Source of the DNA: an uncultured Verrucomicrobiota bacterium
GTDB taxonomy: Bacteria > Verrucomicrobiota > Verrucomicrobiia > Limisphaerales > UBA9464
DNA: 61,123 nucleotides
Assembly: GCA_903922605.1 (NCBI GenBank)
Contig: CAIXUG010000067.1
Location: 1 to 61,123, forward strand
Reading direction: 5' to 3'
Every line of letters starts with the position of its first letter. Positions within the stretch are counted from its first letter, which is position 1. This document shows positions 1 through 9,005 of the stretch, in pieces. The position numbers and the translations under genes were made by a program. Below the pieces are notes generated by a model. That model had not been told where the DNA came from. It worked only from the letters and a program-made list of their open reading frames with translations, and searched no databases.

Positions 1-7
1 GACCACC

Positions 8-29
8 GCGCCGGGTCGGAGACCGGCGC
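8..29. terminator. GC-rich hairpin at window edge
   Basis: A 7-bp perfect inverted repeat (gcgccgg / ccggcgc) with an 8-nt loop lies just inside the window. It could end an upstream gene outside the window or be a REP-like hairpin of the kind found elsewhere here. There is no strong T-tract, so termination is only a guess. Confidence 0.3.
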
Positions 30-101
30 TCCTTCCGTACCTTCTCCAAAAACAGGTGAGTTGCGGATTGTCTGTCGCCGCCCTTTCGCTACTATGTGCC
101 C

Positions 102-506
102 ATGTCCGAGATAGCCAATTACGTGGCCCACGGGGCGGCGCAGATCACGCCCGCCATGGTCGACAAGGTCCTGCGCAACGTGCCGATGTGGAAGGTCGAG
201 TTCGCGGCGATCAACGCGCCGCACTTCCCGCACCTCGTGAACCAGCTCGAATTTCTGGCCGACGCGGTGGAAGACGCCGCCGAAGGTGCTTACAAGGATC
301 TGCCCTACTACGCCCTCTCCGCCGCGGTCTTTGCGCTCACCTACGCCCACCGCAAGAACGACATCATCCCCGATTTTCTTGGCACCTTTGGCCGCGCCGA
401 CGATTCCAGCGTGGTCCGCGCGGTCCTGATCCTGCATGAGAAGGCGTTTGCCACCTACGCCGAGAAGCAAGGTTTTGACTGGGAAAAGATCACGGACAAG
501 CCCTGA
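102..506 (+). CDS. YkvA/DUF1232-like small protein
   Basis: A 134-residue protein starting at ATG 102. A GTG two codons upstream is possible but less likely. The second half has the YkvA-type segment: a hydrophobic stretch (YYALSAAVFALTYA) followed by DIIPDFLGTFGRADD, which matches the family pattern of D-x-IPDF-x-G-x-x-DD. DUF1232/YkvA proteins are small membrane-associated proteins of unknown function. The hydrophobic stretch is short, so membrane association is uncertain. The next gene follows 27 nt downstream on the same strand. Family assignment is from motif recognition only. Confidence 0.7.
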   Translation: MSEIANYVAHGAAQITPAMVDKVLRNVPMWKVEFAAINAPHFPHLVNQLEFLADAVEDAAEGAYKDLPYYALSAAVFALTYAHRKNDIIPDFLGTFGRADDSSVVRAVLILHEKAFATYAEKQGFDWEKITDKP

Positions 507-533
507 CGGCTCCGAAGCCAACCCAGCCTGTCC

Positions 534-884
534 ATGAAACCCACGCTGACAGCTTCCCGCATGGTAGCAGGGCTTTATTTCATGCTGCTCACCTGCTTTC
601 TGACAGGGTTTCAGGCCAGCAAATCCTGGGAAGCACGGGAGACGACCAACCGGGAGCTGGCGGTTGCGGAACGAAAGGCTTCGGCCGACCCCAAGGAAGC
701 GAAGTTCGAGGCCGGCCAACGCCAGAGCCTGATCCTTCAGTTGGAGTATGCGAATCGGGCGGCAGGGTTCGGAACATTGGGCTTCGCCATCGCGCTGGCA
801 ATGCTGGCCGGCACCGGCATTGCATCCTGGCGATCAGCGCAACGGGAGCACCGCTTCCCCGTGAATCACAGCCCCTCAATGTAG
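534..884 (+). CDS. Small two-helix membrane protein, unknown function
   Basis: A 116-residue protein with a hydrophobic segment near residues 10-27, a charged central stretch (about residues 33-65, Glu/Lys/Arg rich) and a second hydrophobic segment near 75-97, followed by a short basic tail. This suggests a helical hairpin with the charged middle outside the membrane. I do not recognise the family. Its 3' end overlaps the convergent TPR gene by 19 nt. Confidence 0.6.
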   Translation: MKPTLTASRMVAGLYFMLLTCFLTGFQASKSWEARETTNRELAVAERKASADPKEAKFEAGQRQSLILQLEYANRAAGFGTLGFAIALAMLAGTGIASWRSAQREHRFPVNHSPSM

Positions 885-1363
885 CCCCGCAGGGGTGCGA
901 GGTCGCTGTCCGACTGCGCCATCGACTTGACCTCCGCCTTCCCCAGGAGCTTCACGGCGCGCTGGATCCAGTCCCGGGCCACCAGCAGGTCGCCCAGCTG
1001 GCAGGCATAACAGGCGAGGTTGTAGGGGATGACCGAATCCTCCGGAAACTTGTTGGCGATGGGCAGCAGCTGCTGCAACGCCTCATCCGTGCGCTTCAGC
1101 TCGTGCAGGCTGTAGCTCTGGTGAATCCAGCCCGTGGGCCGTTCCGGTGCGATGGTGATGACCGCTCGGGCCATCGCCAGCGCGGCGTCCCACTGGCCCG
1201 TCAGTGCAAAGAGCCGCCAGCGGAGTTCCAGGACGTCGGGATGCTTTTCCCCCGCCCGGGTCAGCTGGCGCAGTTCGCGCGCCGCCTCGGCTGAATCGCC
1301 CAGTTCCAGCCAGCCTTCCGCGGCACGCACGAAATGGCGGTCAGGATAATCCAGCGTTCGCAC
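866..1363 (-). CDS. TPR-repeat protein
   Basis: A 165-residue protein with about three tetratricopeptide-like helix pairs. Recurrent patterns such as WLELGDSAEAARELRQL and ALTGQWDAALAMARAVITI-P place small and large residues as in TPRs. The start chosen is GTG 1363, because upstream codons (from 1414) would overlap the divergent dacB start and read as basic low-quality sequence. No signal peptide is visible, so it is probably cytoplasmic, a scaffold for protein contacts. It is divergent from dacB, with about 49 bp between the starts, which must hold promoters for both. Confidence 0.7.
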   Translation of the reverse strand: MRTLDYPDRHFVRAAEGWLELGDSAEAARELRQLTRAGEKHPDVLELRWRLFALTGQWDAALAMARAVITIAPERPTGWIHQSYSLHELKRTDEALQQLLPIANKFPEDSVIPYNLACYACQLGDLLVARDWIQRAVKLLGKAEVKSMAQSDSDLAPLRGYIEGL

Positions 1364-1412
1364 GGCATTTCCTCTATTGCGGGAAGGCGCGCTTGGCAAA
1401 ATCCTTTTTCGC

Positions 1413-3002
1413 ATGTCGCCGCGACGTCTCCATTACCCAGGCCTGCTGGCAGGACTGACCCTGATGATGGCGAACGCGTCCGCCGCCCCGACCAATACGG
1501 CCCCGACCGCAGCGGCAGTGCCGGTCACACCGTCGGCGCTAGCCTCGCAGTTGGCCGCAAAACTTGCCGCCTCCCGCCTCGCCGGAGCCACCTGGGGAGC
1601 CAAGGTGATCTCGCTCGACACCGGCAAGGCGCTCTTCGCCACGAACGCGACCCGGCTGCTGGTCCCGGCTTCCTGCACCAAACTGTTCACTTGCGCACTG
1701 GCCCTCGACCGCCTCGGGGCGGATCACCGGTTGGCGACCTCGCTGCGCATTCGTCAGGCTCCCCGCCCCGATGGGACCTTGCCCGGCGATCTGCGCGTGG
1801 TGGGCGGGGGCGATCCCACGTTCAATGGCAGGTTGCATGGTGGGCGTTGGGAAACCGCACTGACACCGCTGGTTTCCGCCGTGAAAGAAGCCGGAGTGAA
1901 ACACATCGCCGGCGACCTGGTCTGCGACGCGGGCGCTTTTCGTGGGCCGCCGTACGGCAGCGGCTGGGAGTGGGATGCGCTTTCCACCAAGTACGGCCCG
2001 GTCGTTTCCGCCCTGACGTTCAACGACAACGTTGTCCATCTGACCGCCGGCCCGGCCGCGAAGGCCGGACAGCCGGTCCGTATTGTCCTGTCGCCCGCCT
2101 TCGCGCTCGCCACCAACCAGGCCGACGGCACATCGCTGATCACGCTTACCAACTCCGCCCTCACTGTGGCCGCGCCCCATGAAGTCGCGCTCCGCTTCGA
2201 TCGCCTGCCCGGTTCCGCAGAAATTGAGGTTGCGGGCGAGTTTCCGGTCGGTGGCGACCGCCTGGGCGAGGACGTTTCCGTGCCTTCGCCCGCCCGCTAT
2301 TTCGGGTTTGCCCTGCGAGAGGCGCTGGCCCAGGCCGGCATCACCGTGGCCGGAGCTGCGCGTGTCACCGAAGCCCCGATGGCAGATAGCGACAACACCT
2401 GGCATGAACTGGCCACCATCCCGTCACCCTCCGTCGGTGAGCTCGTGCGCGAGACGCTCAAGCCGTCGCAGAATCTCTACGCCCAGCTCCTGCTGCTCGC
2501 CACCGGCGCCGAGACAGAGCGTTATCCGCGCGATCACGAACAGGCCAGACCCCAGGCCATCACGACCGAACAGGCCGGCCTTCACGCCCTTGAGGATTTC
2601 CTGAAAACCGCCGGCATTGCGAAGGGTGAGGTGCTGTTGCAGGAGGGCTCCGGCATGGCCCGCGCCAACGTCGTCACGGCCAACGCGCTGGTGCAACTGC
2701 TCACCCACATGAAGAGCCACCGCTGGAAACAGGCGTGGCTCGACGCGCTGCCGGTTGGGGGTGTGGACGGCACGCTCAAGGCCCGCTTCACCACCGCACC
2801 AACCAAGGGCAATGTGCATGCGAAGACCGGCACACTGGACGGCGTCAGCGCGCTCGCGGGCTATGTAACCACAGCGGCCGGCGAACACCTCGCCTTCGCC
2901 CTGCTCGTGAACAATTACGCCGCGACGGGCAGTACCACTGCTCGCGTCGAAGAAGATGCCCTGGTAAACGTGCTGGCAGCCATGAATGTCCGTAGCGAGT
3001 AA
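1413..3002 (+). CDS. dacB: D-alanyl-D-alanine carboxypeptidase/endopeptidase, PBP4 (DacB) family
   Basis: A periplasmic penicillin-binding protein of the S13 family, which trims or cleaves peptidoglycan peptide crosslinks. The 529-residue product starts at ATG 1413 with a signal peptide (basic start, then PGLLAGLTLMMANASA). The three active-site motifs are present: SCTK (S87-K90), SQN (S352-N354) and KTG (K471-G473). The wide gap between the first and second motifs fits the extra domain typical of PBP4. A TTG 36 nt upstream would extend the frame but spoils the signal peptide. S13 family membership is firm; the exact substrate is inferred. Confidence 0.93.
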   Translation: MSPRRLHYPGLLAGLTLMMANASAAPTNTAPTAAAVPVTPSALASQLAAKLAASRLAGATWGAKVISLDTGKALFATNATRLLVPASCTKLFTCALALDRLGADHRLATSLRIRQAPRPDGTLPGDLRVVGGGDPTFNGRLHGGRWETALTPLVSAVKEAGVKHIAGDLVCDAGAFRGPPYGSGWEWDALSTKYGPVVSALTFNDNVVHLTAGPAAKAGQPVRIVLSPAFALATNQADGTSLITLTNSALTVAAPHEVALRFDRLPGSAEIEVAGEFPVGGDRLGEDVSVPSPARYFGFALREALAQAGITVAGAARVTEAPMADSDNTWHELATIPSPSVGELVRETLKPSQNLYAQLLLLATGAETERYPRDHEQARPQAITTEQAGLHALEDFLKTAGIAKGEVLLQEGSGMARANVVTANALVQLLTHMKSHRWKQAWLDALPVGGVDGTLKARFTTAPTKGNVHAKTGTLDGVSALAGYVTTAAGEHLAFALLVNNYAATGSTTARVEEDALVNVLAAMNVRSE

Positions 3003-3022
3003 ATGAGGCTGGTCCCGGGAGC

Positions 3023-3136
3023 CCAACGTGCTGCCGGCATCTTGCCGGCAGAAGGTGCGGACGGACGGAACGCGGAAAGCTCTCCCATCGCAGGCTTCGG
3101 CAACCCCCTGCCAGCGGGACGCTGGCAGCACGTTGG
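3023..3136. repeat. Dispersed palindromic element, copy 1
   Basis: An about 114-bp element between dacB and mfd. Its ends are a 13-bp inverted repeat (ccaacgtgctgcc, and its complement at the right end), with a second inner hairpin on the left side (ctgccggcatcttgccggcag is nearly self-complementary; only part is quoted as a motif). A core reading ggcttcggcaaccccctgcc recurs in the copy at 10968-11087. It may also act as a bidirectional terminator for the convergent genes. Confidence 0.75.
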
Positions 3137-3152
3137 CCGCAGCCCACTCTTC

Positions 3153-6100
3153 TCACATCGCCAGCAGCAGTTTCTTGATCTCGCCCAGGCGGCCACGGGC
3201 GTCACGCTTGGTAAGGCGCGGGAAATGGCCGCCTATCGTGAGCAATTCGCCATTTCGCGTCAGCTTCAGCTTGTCCTCGATGACTTCGATGCCGGTGACG
3301 CCACGCCCGGCGGCGAGCAGCTTCAGCTCACCCACCTGCAGCAGCAGCTCGACCGGCACGGGCGGCGGGCCGAAGCGGTCGGTCAGCTCGCGTTTCACGG
3401 CGTCAAGCGCGGTGCGGTCGGTCGCCTGGGCGAGGCGACGGTAAATTTCCAGCCGTTGGGCCGGCTCACGGATGTAGTCCAGCGGCAGATACGCCGGAGC
3501 CTTTTGAGAAATGGGAGATGGCAGATCGGATTTGGGGCGGCGAGTTCTCTCCTCGCTGTAGTAGGTCGCCACGCCGTCGTCGCGTTCGATCGTGATGTCC
3601 AAGGCCGGTGGCCTTTCCATCCGTTTTTTGCCATCCGCCTTCGGGCGACCCTCCTCGCCGGGGTTGGTCGCAAGGAAATCGAAACTGGTCCGCACGTCCA
3701 CGCGCGGCTTCACCTTCTCGCCCTTGAAGGCGGCGATGCTCTGCTGGAGCAGCTGGCAGTACAGCTCGAAGCCGACGGCCGTGATGTGGCCGCTCTGCTG
3801 CGGGCCGAGCAGGTTGCCCGCGCCCCGGATCTCCAGGTCGCGCATGGCGATCTTGAAGCCGGAGCCGAGCGCGGAATACTGCTTGATGGCGCTCATGCGC
3901 TTGCGCGCCTCGGTGAGCAGTTGCGCGTGGCGCGGCAGCAGCAGGTAGCAGTAGGCCTGGTGCTTGTAGCGGCCCACGCGCCCGCGCAACTGGTACAGCT
4001 CGCTGAGACCGAAGCGGTCCGCCCGGTCGATGATCATCGTGTTCGCATTCGGGATATCGAGGCCGCTTTCGATGATCGTGGTGCTTACCAGCACATCGGC
4101 GTCACCGTTGACGAACTGCGTCATCACCTTTTCCAGATCGTCGGCGTCCATCTGGCCGTGACCGATGACCACGCGCGCGTCGGGCAGCAGCGCCTTCAGC
4201 TTCAGGGCGACCCCCTCGATGGTGGAAATCCGGTTGTGCAGGAAGAACACCTGCCCGCCCCGCTCCAGCTCACGCCGGATGGCGTCGCGGATCACGCGCT
4301 CGTCGTAGTTGCCGACCACGGTCTCGACCGGCAGTCGGTCCTGCGGCGGTGTCTCCAGCGTGCTGAGATCGCGTGCGCCGGTGAGCGCGAGGTACAGCGT
4401 GCGCGGGATGGGCGTGGCGCTGAGCGTAAGCACATCCACCGTCTTGCGGAGGAGCTTGAACTGCTCCTTGTGCTTCACGCCGAACTTCTGCTCCTCGTCC
4501 ACGATGACGAGCCCCAAGTCCTTGAACGCCGCGTCGGCCTGCACAATGCGATGCGTGCCGATGATGATGTCCACCGTGCCACTGGCGGCGGCCTCCAGCA
4601 CGGCGCGCTGCTGCTTCGGGGTACGGTAGCGCGAAAGCAGTTCGATGCGCACCGGATAGTCGGCCATGCGCTCACGGAAGTGATTGTAGTGTTGCTGCGC
4701 CAGCACGGTGGTGGGCACCAGCAGCGCGACCTGCTTGCCGCCGAGGACCGCTTTGAAGGCGGCGCGGATGGCCACCTCGGTCTTGCCGAAACCGACATCA
4801 CCACAGATGAGGCGGTCCATCGGCTTAGGGGCCTCCATGTCGCGCTTGGTGGCGTCGATGGCCTTCACCTGGTCCGGAGTCTCCTCGTAGAGAAAGGCGC
4901 CCTCAAATTCGCGCTGCCAGGGTGCATCCGCCGTGAAGGCATGACCGGGCTGGGCCGCACGGGCGGCCTGCACGGAGAGCAGTTCACCGGCGAGATCGCG
5001 CACGGCTTTCTGCGCCGTCTCTTTCGCCTTCGACCAGCGTGTGCCACCGAGCGTGTTGAGCTGTGGCCGGGCCTTGCCCGCGCCCACGTACTTGCTGACC
5101 AGATGCGCCTCGGTGACGGGGACATAGAGCCGGGGTGGCTCAGCGTGGGCGTCACCGGCGGCATATTCCAGCACGAGGCATTCCTGGCCCGATGGTGCGA
5201 CGGGTTTGCCGGACTCCGGCTCCCGGGAAGCGCCGCGCACATTCGGCGGCGGCAGTGTTTTCAGCCCGCGAAAGATCCCGATGCCGTGCTGCAAGTGGAC
5301 GACGTAATCGCCTTCCTCGAACTCGGTGAAGTCCACCTCGAACGCCGAACGCATCGCCTGCGCGTGCGGTGACTTCAGCCGACGCGGACGCTGCACCTTG
5401 TAGCGCCCGAAGATTTCCGCATCGGTCACCACGACGAGCTTCGCCTCGGCCTGGATGAACCCACGGGAAAGCGTTCCGAGATCGGTGGCGATGGGCGTTT
5501 CGCTGAAACCGTATTCGGTCCATAGCTCCCCGAAACGCTGCCGCTCACCATCGTTGTTGCAGAAGACGTGAACGGCATAGCCCTGCCGCCCCCAGCGATG
5601 GAGTTGGGCGAAGAACTCTCGGCGCTGCGCCTCGGCCACCTGCGGCTCCGGCAGCGTCGCCGCGATGGGCCGGAAGGCGTCGAGCGAGCCAAAGGTCAGC
5701 GGCAACGGACTCTCTTTGCCGTTTCCTTCCGCTGCGGGAAGGTCCGCGAATTCGTCCGCGTTCGCCTCGGTGACCTCCAGCAACGTCAGGCCACGCTGCT
5801 CGGCGGTGGCGAGAAAATCATCCCACGACAGAAAGAACGGATCTTCCGGCGGCACCTGCTGCCGGTAGCGAAGCGCATGATCCATCAGTGCCCCGGGTTC
5901 GCACAGCACCAGCAGAGCGTCATCGGGCAGATAGTCGAGCAACGAGCCCAACGCGGGTGGAGCATCTTCCGCTCCCCGCTCCCCGCTCCCCGCTCCGCGC
6001 TTCTTCAACAGGCTGAGTTCACCGGCGGGAGGCAGTGTCACGGCGTCAACCTGGTCTCGGGAAAGCTGAGTGTGCGGGTCGAATTCCCGAAGCGATTCCA

Positions 6101-6782
6101 GCTCGTCCCCGAAAAATTCCAACCGCACCGGCCAGGGCGAACTGAGCGGCCACACATCCACGATGCCGCCGCGCCACGACAGCTCGCCCTTGTTGGTGAC
6201 CTGCGCCTCCGGCTCGTAGCCGACCTCCTCCAGCCATTCGATGAGGTCGAGAGGATTCAGCGTGTCGCCACAGTGCAGCAGCCGCGTCTTTGTTCGGAGC
6301 TCGGTGGCAACAAACGTGCGTTGGAGCAGCGCGGTGACGGAAGTCACCACGGGTGGCAGATGGAGGATGCCGGGAACCGGCTTCTCCGACTCGGCAAGCG
6401 CGACGAGCGTTTCCAGCCGCTCGCTGATGACATCGGCATGCGGCAGCTTGGACTCGTGCGGCAGAATGTCCCAGGGCGGATAGAACAGCGGCGGCCTCTG
6501 CCCATCTTCGCCCGGGGTTTTGACGCCCATGCGGAGCCAAGTCGTGAGATCGGCGTGGAAACTTTCCTGCGCCTTCAACCCTTCGGTGACCACGACGATG
6601 GTACGGTCGGGGAACTGTTTCGCCAGCAGGGCAACGAGAAAGGGCTGGGCCGCCGCCGTGACCCCGGGACATGACAATGCGCCGCCCTCTTCCAGGCGCG
6701 TCCGCAGGGCGGTTGCGGCGGAAGTGGAGGTGACAGCCTCAAAGGGATTGCCCTTGGGGACGGCTCGTCGGGGATTCGCCAA
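3153..6782 (-). CDS. mfd: Transcription-repair coupling factor Mfd
   Basis: A 1209-residue DNA translocase that pushes stalled RNA polymerase off lesions and recruits UvrA. Order seen: UvrB-like N-terminal modules (to about residue 420), the RNA-polymerase-interacting CarD-like domain near 485-500 (EGDYVVHLQHGIGIF), then the RecG-like motor with Walker A GDVGFGKTE near 659, the DEEQ box near 762, LSATPIPRTL, and the GRVGRY region, then the C-terminal TRCF domain. Length is slightly above the usual 1150 because of short low-complexity inserts. One, at 5971-5995, is a run of the heptamer gctcccc: three heptamers make 21 nt, so the frame is kept. Confidence 0.97.
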   Translation of the reverse strand: MANPRRAVPKGNPFEAVTSTSAATALRTRLEEGGALSCPGVTAAAQPFLVALLAKQFPDRTIVVVTEGLKAQESFHADLTTWLRMGVKTPGEDGQRPPLFYPPWDILPHESKLPHADVISERLETLVALAESEKPVPGILHLPPVVTSVTALLQRTFVATELRTKTRLLHCGDTLNPLDLIEWLEEVGYEPEAQVTNKGELSWRGGIVDVWPLSSPWPVRLEFFGDELESLREFDPHTQLSRDQVDAVTLPPAGELSLLKKRGAGSGERGAEDAPPALGSLLDYLPDDALLVLCEPGALMDHALRYRQQVPPEDPFFLSWDDFLATAEQRGLTLLEVTEANADEFADLPAAEGNGKESPLPLTFGSLDAFRPIAATLPEPQVAEAQRREFFAQLHRWGRQGYAVHVFCNNDGERQRFGELWTEYGFSETPIATDLGTLSRGFIQAEAKLVVVTDAEIFGRYKVQRPRRLKSPHAQAMRSAFEVDFTEFEEGDYVVHLQHGIGIFRGLKTLPPPNVRGASREPESGKPVAPSGQECLVLEYAAGDAHAEPPRLYVPVTEAHLVSKYVGAGKARPQLNTLGGTRWSKAKETAQKAVRDLAGELLSVQAARAAQPGHAFTADAPWQREFEGAFLYEETPDQVKAIDATKRDMEAPKPMDRLICGDVGFGKTEVAIRAAFKAVLGGKQVALLVPTTVLAQQHYNHFRERMADYPVRIELLSRYRTPKQQRAVLEAAASGTVDIIIGTHRIVQADAAFKDLGLVIVDEEQKFGVKHKEQFKLLRKTVDVLTLSATPIPRTLYLALTGARDLSTLETPPQDRLPVETVVGNYDERVIRDAIRRELERGGQVFFLHNRISTIEGVALKLKALLPDARVVIGHGQMDADDLEKVMTQFVNGDADVLVSTTIIESGLDIPNANTMIIDRADRFGLSELYQLRGRVGRYKHQAYCYLLLPRHAQLLTEARKRMSAIKQYSALGSGFKIAMRDLEIRGAGNLLGPQQSGHITAVGFELYCQLLQQSIAAFKGEKVKPRVDVRTSFDFLATNPGEEGRPKADGKKRMERPPALDITIERDDGVATYYSEERTRRPKSDLPSPISQKAPAYLPLDYIREPAQRLEIYRRLAQATDRTALDAVKRELTDRFGPPPVPVELLLQVGELKLLAAGRGVTGIEVIEDKLKLTRNGELLTIGGHFPRLTKRDARGRLGEIKKLLLAM

Positions 6783-6895
6783 GCGCGGCCAACGTGGGTG
6801 CGGCCCCGTACAGCGTCAAGTGACCTGAGGGTGCGGCGGTCAATCCGTTTGCTTGAATTTCTTTGGGAACAGCGCACCGGGAACCGAGCCTGCCA

Positions 6896-7043
6896 CAGTA
6901 GGTCAGGCTGCCAGCCTGACACTGTATGGCGGGCTGCCAACCCGCCGAAAAAGGCCCATGTCATCTTCGACGGGCTGGCAGCCCGTCGTACGGAGTCGGG
7001 CCAGCGGCCCGACCTACTTGCGGCTGGTCCTGCGGACATAGCC
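6896..7043. repeat. Array of REP-like palindromes between mfd and a membrane-protein gene
   Basis: Four near-perfect hairpins follow one another: 6902-6920 (gtcaggctgccagcctgac), 6928-6946 (ggcgggctgccaacccgcc), 6968-6988 (core cgggctggcagcccg) and 6995-7013 (gtcgggccagcggcccgac). A looser fifth (tgcggct / agccgca) runs to about 7043. All share short GC arms around a gctgcc-like loop. The same family is found inside metH. The array lies upstream of mfd and downstream of the 7056-7532 gene. Confidence 0.8.
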
Positions 7044-7055
7044 GCAGTCCGCCGC

Positions 7056-7532
7056 TTAGCGGGATTCGTCGGCCGCTTCGGTGGCGCGGCCGGCTGCGTC
7101 ATCGGCCTGCAACATACGGATGGCCACGCTGATCATCGCGCCGAGGCAGGTCAGGGCACCGAGCGCCACCCCCAGACCGATGAAGACTTCGTGCCGCCGT
7201 TCGGCCGCCACGAACCGGAGGGGGTACATGAAAACCGCGATCGCCAACAGGATCAGGAATCCGGAGGCAACGTAGAGCCGGCGTCGCGAAGAACGCTTGT
7301 CGGCCCCCGCGCCGAGCCGGAACACCAACCGCCAGTACCCGGCCGCCACCGCCGCTCCGATCAGGAATGCGGGCACCGCCGAGATATGCCAGTGGAAATC
7401 GAAGCCCGTCGTGCCCAGTTCCAACCCGGTGAGCGAGGCGAGCAGCATGCCCAGCCCCAAGGCCGAAGAACCGATCACCACCGCCCGCAGCATCGAGCTG
7501 CGCTCCATCGAGTCCGCCGCTGTTGCATTCAT
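7056..7532 (-). CDS. Hypothetical four-helix membrane protein
   Basis: A 158-residue protein with four hydrophobic segments (LRAVVIGSSALGLGMLLASL, AVPAFLIGAAVAAGYW, ASGFLILLAIAVFMYPL and VFIGLGVALGALTCLGAMIS), so it is an integral membrane protein. I chose ATG 7532 (MNATAADS); an ATG at 7556 adds eight residues. The family is not recognised. It is downstream of purM on the same strand, with an 85-bp gap of AT-richer sequence, so co-transcription is possible but not shown. Confidence 0.65.
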   Translation of the reverse strand: MNATAADSMERSSMLRAVVIGSSALGLGMLLASLTGLELGTTGFDFHWHISAVPAFLIGAAVAAGYWRLVFRLGAGADKRSSRRRLYVASGFLILLAIAVFMYPLRFVAAERRHEVFIGLGVALGALTCLGAMISVAIRMLQADDAAGRATEAADESR

Positions 7533-7617
7533 ACGATGCGACAATGCACACAACATTAGCGGATGTAAAGTTAAACATAAAACCTATTAGTTTATCTACT
7601 AATTCAGGATTAGGGCC

Positions 7618-8673
7618 TTATTCCACCCGGCAGATGCCCGTGCCTTTCACCACTTCGCCGATGATCCACGCCTTTTGCTTGGCCACCTTGATGGCGCGCA
7701 GCACCGCGTCGGCCTGGTCGGCGGCCACGATGGCCGTCATGCCGATGCCCATGTTGAAGACCTGGTAAAGCTCCTCCTCCGGCACGGAATCGTCCGAGGC
7801 CAGGATCTGGAACAGGGTCGGCACCTCCCAGGTCCCCTTCCGGATCACGGCGTCGCACTTGGACGGGAGCGTACGCGGGATGTTGTCCACGAAGCCGCCG
7901 CCGGTGATGTGGGCCAGCGCCCGGATCACGTCGGGTTTGCCGACGCGGTTGAACTTCTTCAGCAACGCCTGGATCAGCGGGCCGTAGCTCCGGTGGACCT
8001 TGAGCAGTTCCTCCCCGATGGTGTTGTCGAGGTCCACCACGAAGTCCTCGGGCTTCATGTTCATGTGCTCGAAGAGGATCTTCCGCGCGAGCGAATAGCC
8101 GTTCGTGTGCAGGCCGCTCGACGCGATGCCGATGATCGCGTCGCCGCGTTTCACGGACTTCTGGCCGTTCAGCATCCGCGACTTCTCGACGACGCCGACG
8201 ATGGTGCCGCTGAGGTCGTATTCGCCGGGCTGGTAGAAGCTGGGCATCTGCGCCGTCTCGCCGCCGATCAGGGCACAGCCGTTCTTGGAGCAGCCGCGGG
8301 CAAAGCCCTTGATGATCTCGGTGAAGACGTGGGGCTCGAGCTTGCCGGTGCCGAGGTAGTCGAGAAAGAAGAGCGGCTCGGCCCCGAGCACGGCGATGTC
8401 GTCCACGCAGTGGTTCACAAGATCCTCGCCGATGGTGTCGTGCTTGTTCATCGCGAAGGCCAGCTTGAGCTTGGTGCCGACGCCATCCACAGAGGAGACG
8501 AGCACGGGCTGCCTGTACTTCTTCACGTCGAGGGCGAAGAGGCCCCCGAAGCCGCCCACCTTGCCGAGCACCTCGCGGCGGTGCGTGCTGGCGAGGAGCG
8601 CGGGCAGCGTGCTCTTCACCTGGTTACCAAGGTCGATGTCAACTCCGGCGGCGGCGTAGGCTTTCTGTTTCAT
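7618..8673 (-). CDS. purM: Phosphoribosylformylglycinamidine cyclo-ligase (AIR synthetase)
   Basis: Catalyses the ATP-dependent ring closure of FGAM to AIR, step five of purine synthesis, in the cytoplasm. The 351-residue protein is of usual length and shows the family motifs: Y-AAGVDIDLGN at the N-terminus, the SSVDGVGTKLKLA loop, the NHCVDDIAVLGAEPLFFLDY segment and GGETAQMP. It is the only purine gene here. Upstream lies a 94-bp gap with no recognised feature, then the DUF4926/DUF6883 pair on the same strand. Confidence 0.97.
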   Translation of the reverse strand: MKQKAYAAAGVDIDLGNQVKSTLPALLASTHRREVLGKVGGFGGLFALDVKKYRQPVLVSSVDGVGTKLKLAFAMNKHDTIGEDLVNHCVDDIAVLGAEPLFFLDYLGTGKLEPHVFTEIIKGFARGCSKNGCALIGGETAQMPSFYQPGEYDLSGTIVGVVEKSRMLNGQKSVKRGDAIIGIASSGLHTNGYSLARKILFEHMNMKPEDFVVDLDNTIGEELLKVHRSYGPLIQALLKKFNRVGKPDVIRALAHITGGGFVDNIPRTLPSKCDAVIRKGTWEVPTLFQILASDDSVPEEELYQVFNMGIGMTAIVAADQADAVLRAIKVAKQKAWIIGEVVKGTGICRVE

Positions 8674-8767
8674 TTTCGGGGAGAGAGGAAACCACGGATG
8701 GCGGAGATGAACACGGATTTATGCTTGGTCAGAAGGCGAGATGCCGCGTGCTGGCCTGGAGCGTCCG

Positions 8768-9004
8768 TCAGGCCGCGAGCAACTCGCGTGCGCTGGCAAG
8801 TTCGCGTTGGTGGACAGGACGGATCTGGCCCACTTCCAACGTCACCACGCAGACGGTCTCGCCCGTCAGGGTCACGAACTCCACCTCATAGGCGCGACCA
8901 TCGCGATAACCATGCACGACGGTGCCAATGTCCCCCGCTGCCAGCCCTTCATCGGGAAGCGCGGTCAGCAGCACCACCCGGCTATGCTCACGAATCACAC
9001 CCAT
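8768..9004 (-). CDS. DUF4926 protein
   Basis: A 78-residue protein starting at ATG 9004, with the DUF4926 pattern: REHSRVVLLTALPDEGLAAGD, GTVVHGY, AYEVEFVTLTGETV and a closing QIRPV. The fold is expected to be a small beta-barrel like an SH3 domain, by analogy with other short GD-x-GTVV proteins. It begins 1 nt after the DUF6883 stop, so the two genes are probably translated together. From memory these two families are often neighbours; their job is unknown, and a toxin-antitoxin or immunity role has been my only working idea. Confidence 0.8.
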   Translation of the reverse strand: MGVIREHSRVVLLTALPDEGLAAGDIGTVVHGYRDGRAYEVEFVTLTGETVCVVTLEVGQIRPVHQRELASARELLAA

Positions 9005-9005
9005 A

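Noticed and set aside
2845-3156. Minus-strand ORFs starting MLPAS...
   Set aside because: Encoded by the dispersed palindrome; the same start peptide appears at 10888-11082 from the second copy, so it is repeat, not gene.
3003-5372. Plus-strand ORF of 789 codons
   Set aside because: Antisense to mfd; composition is His/Arg/Gln-rich shadow sequence with no domain.
6575-7102. Minus-strand ORF across the REP array
   Set aside because: Built from the palindrome array and the mfd start in the wrong frame.
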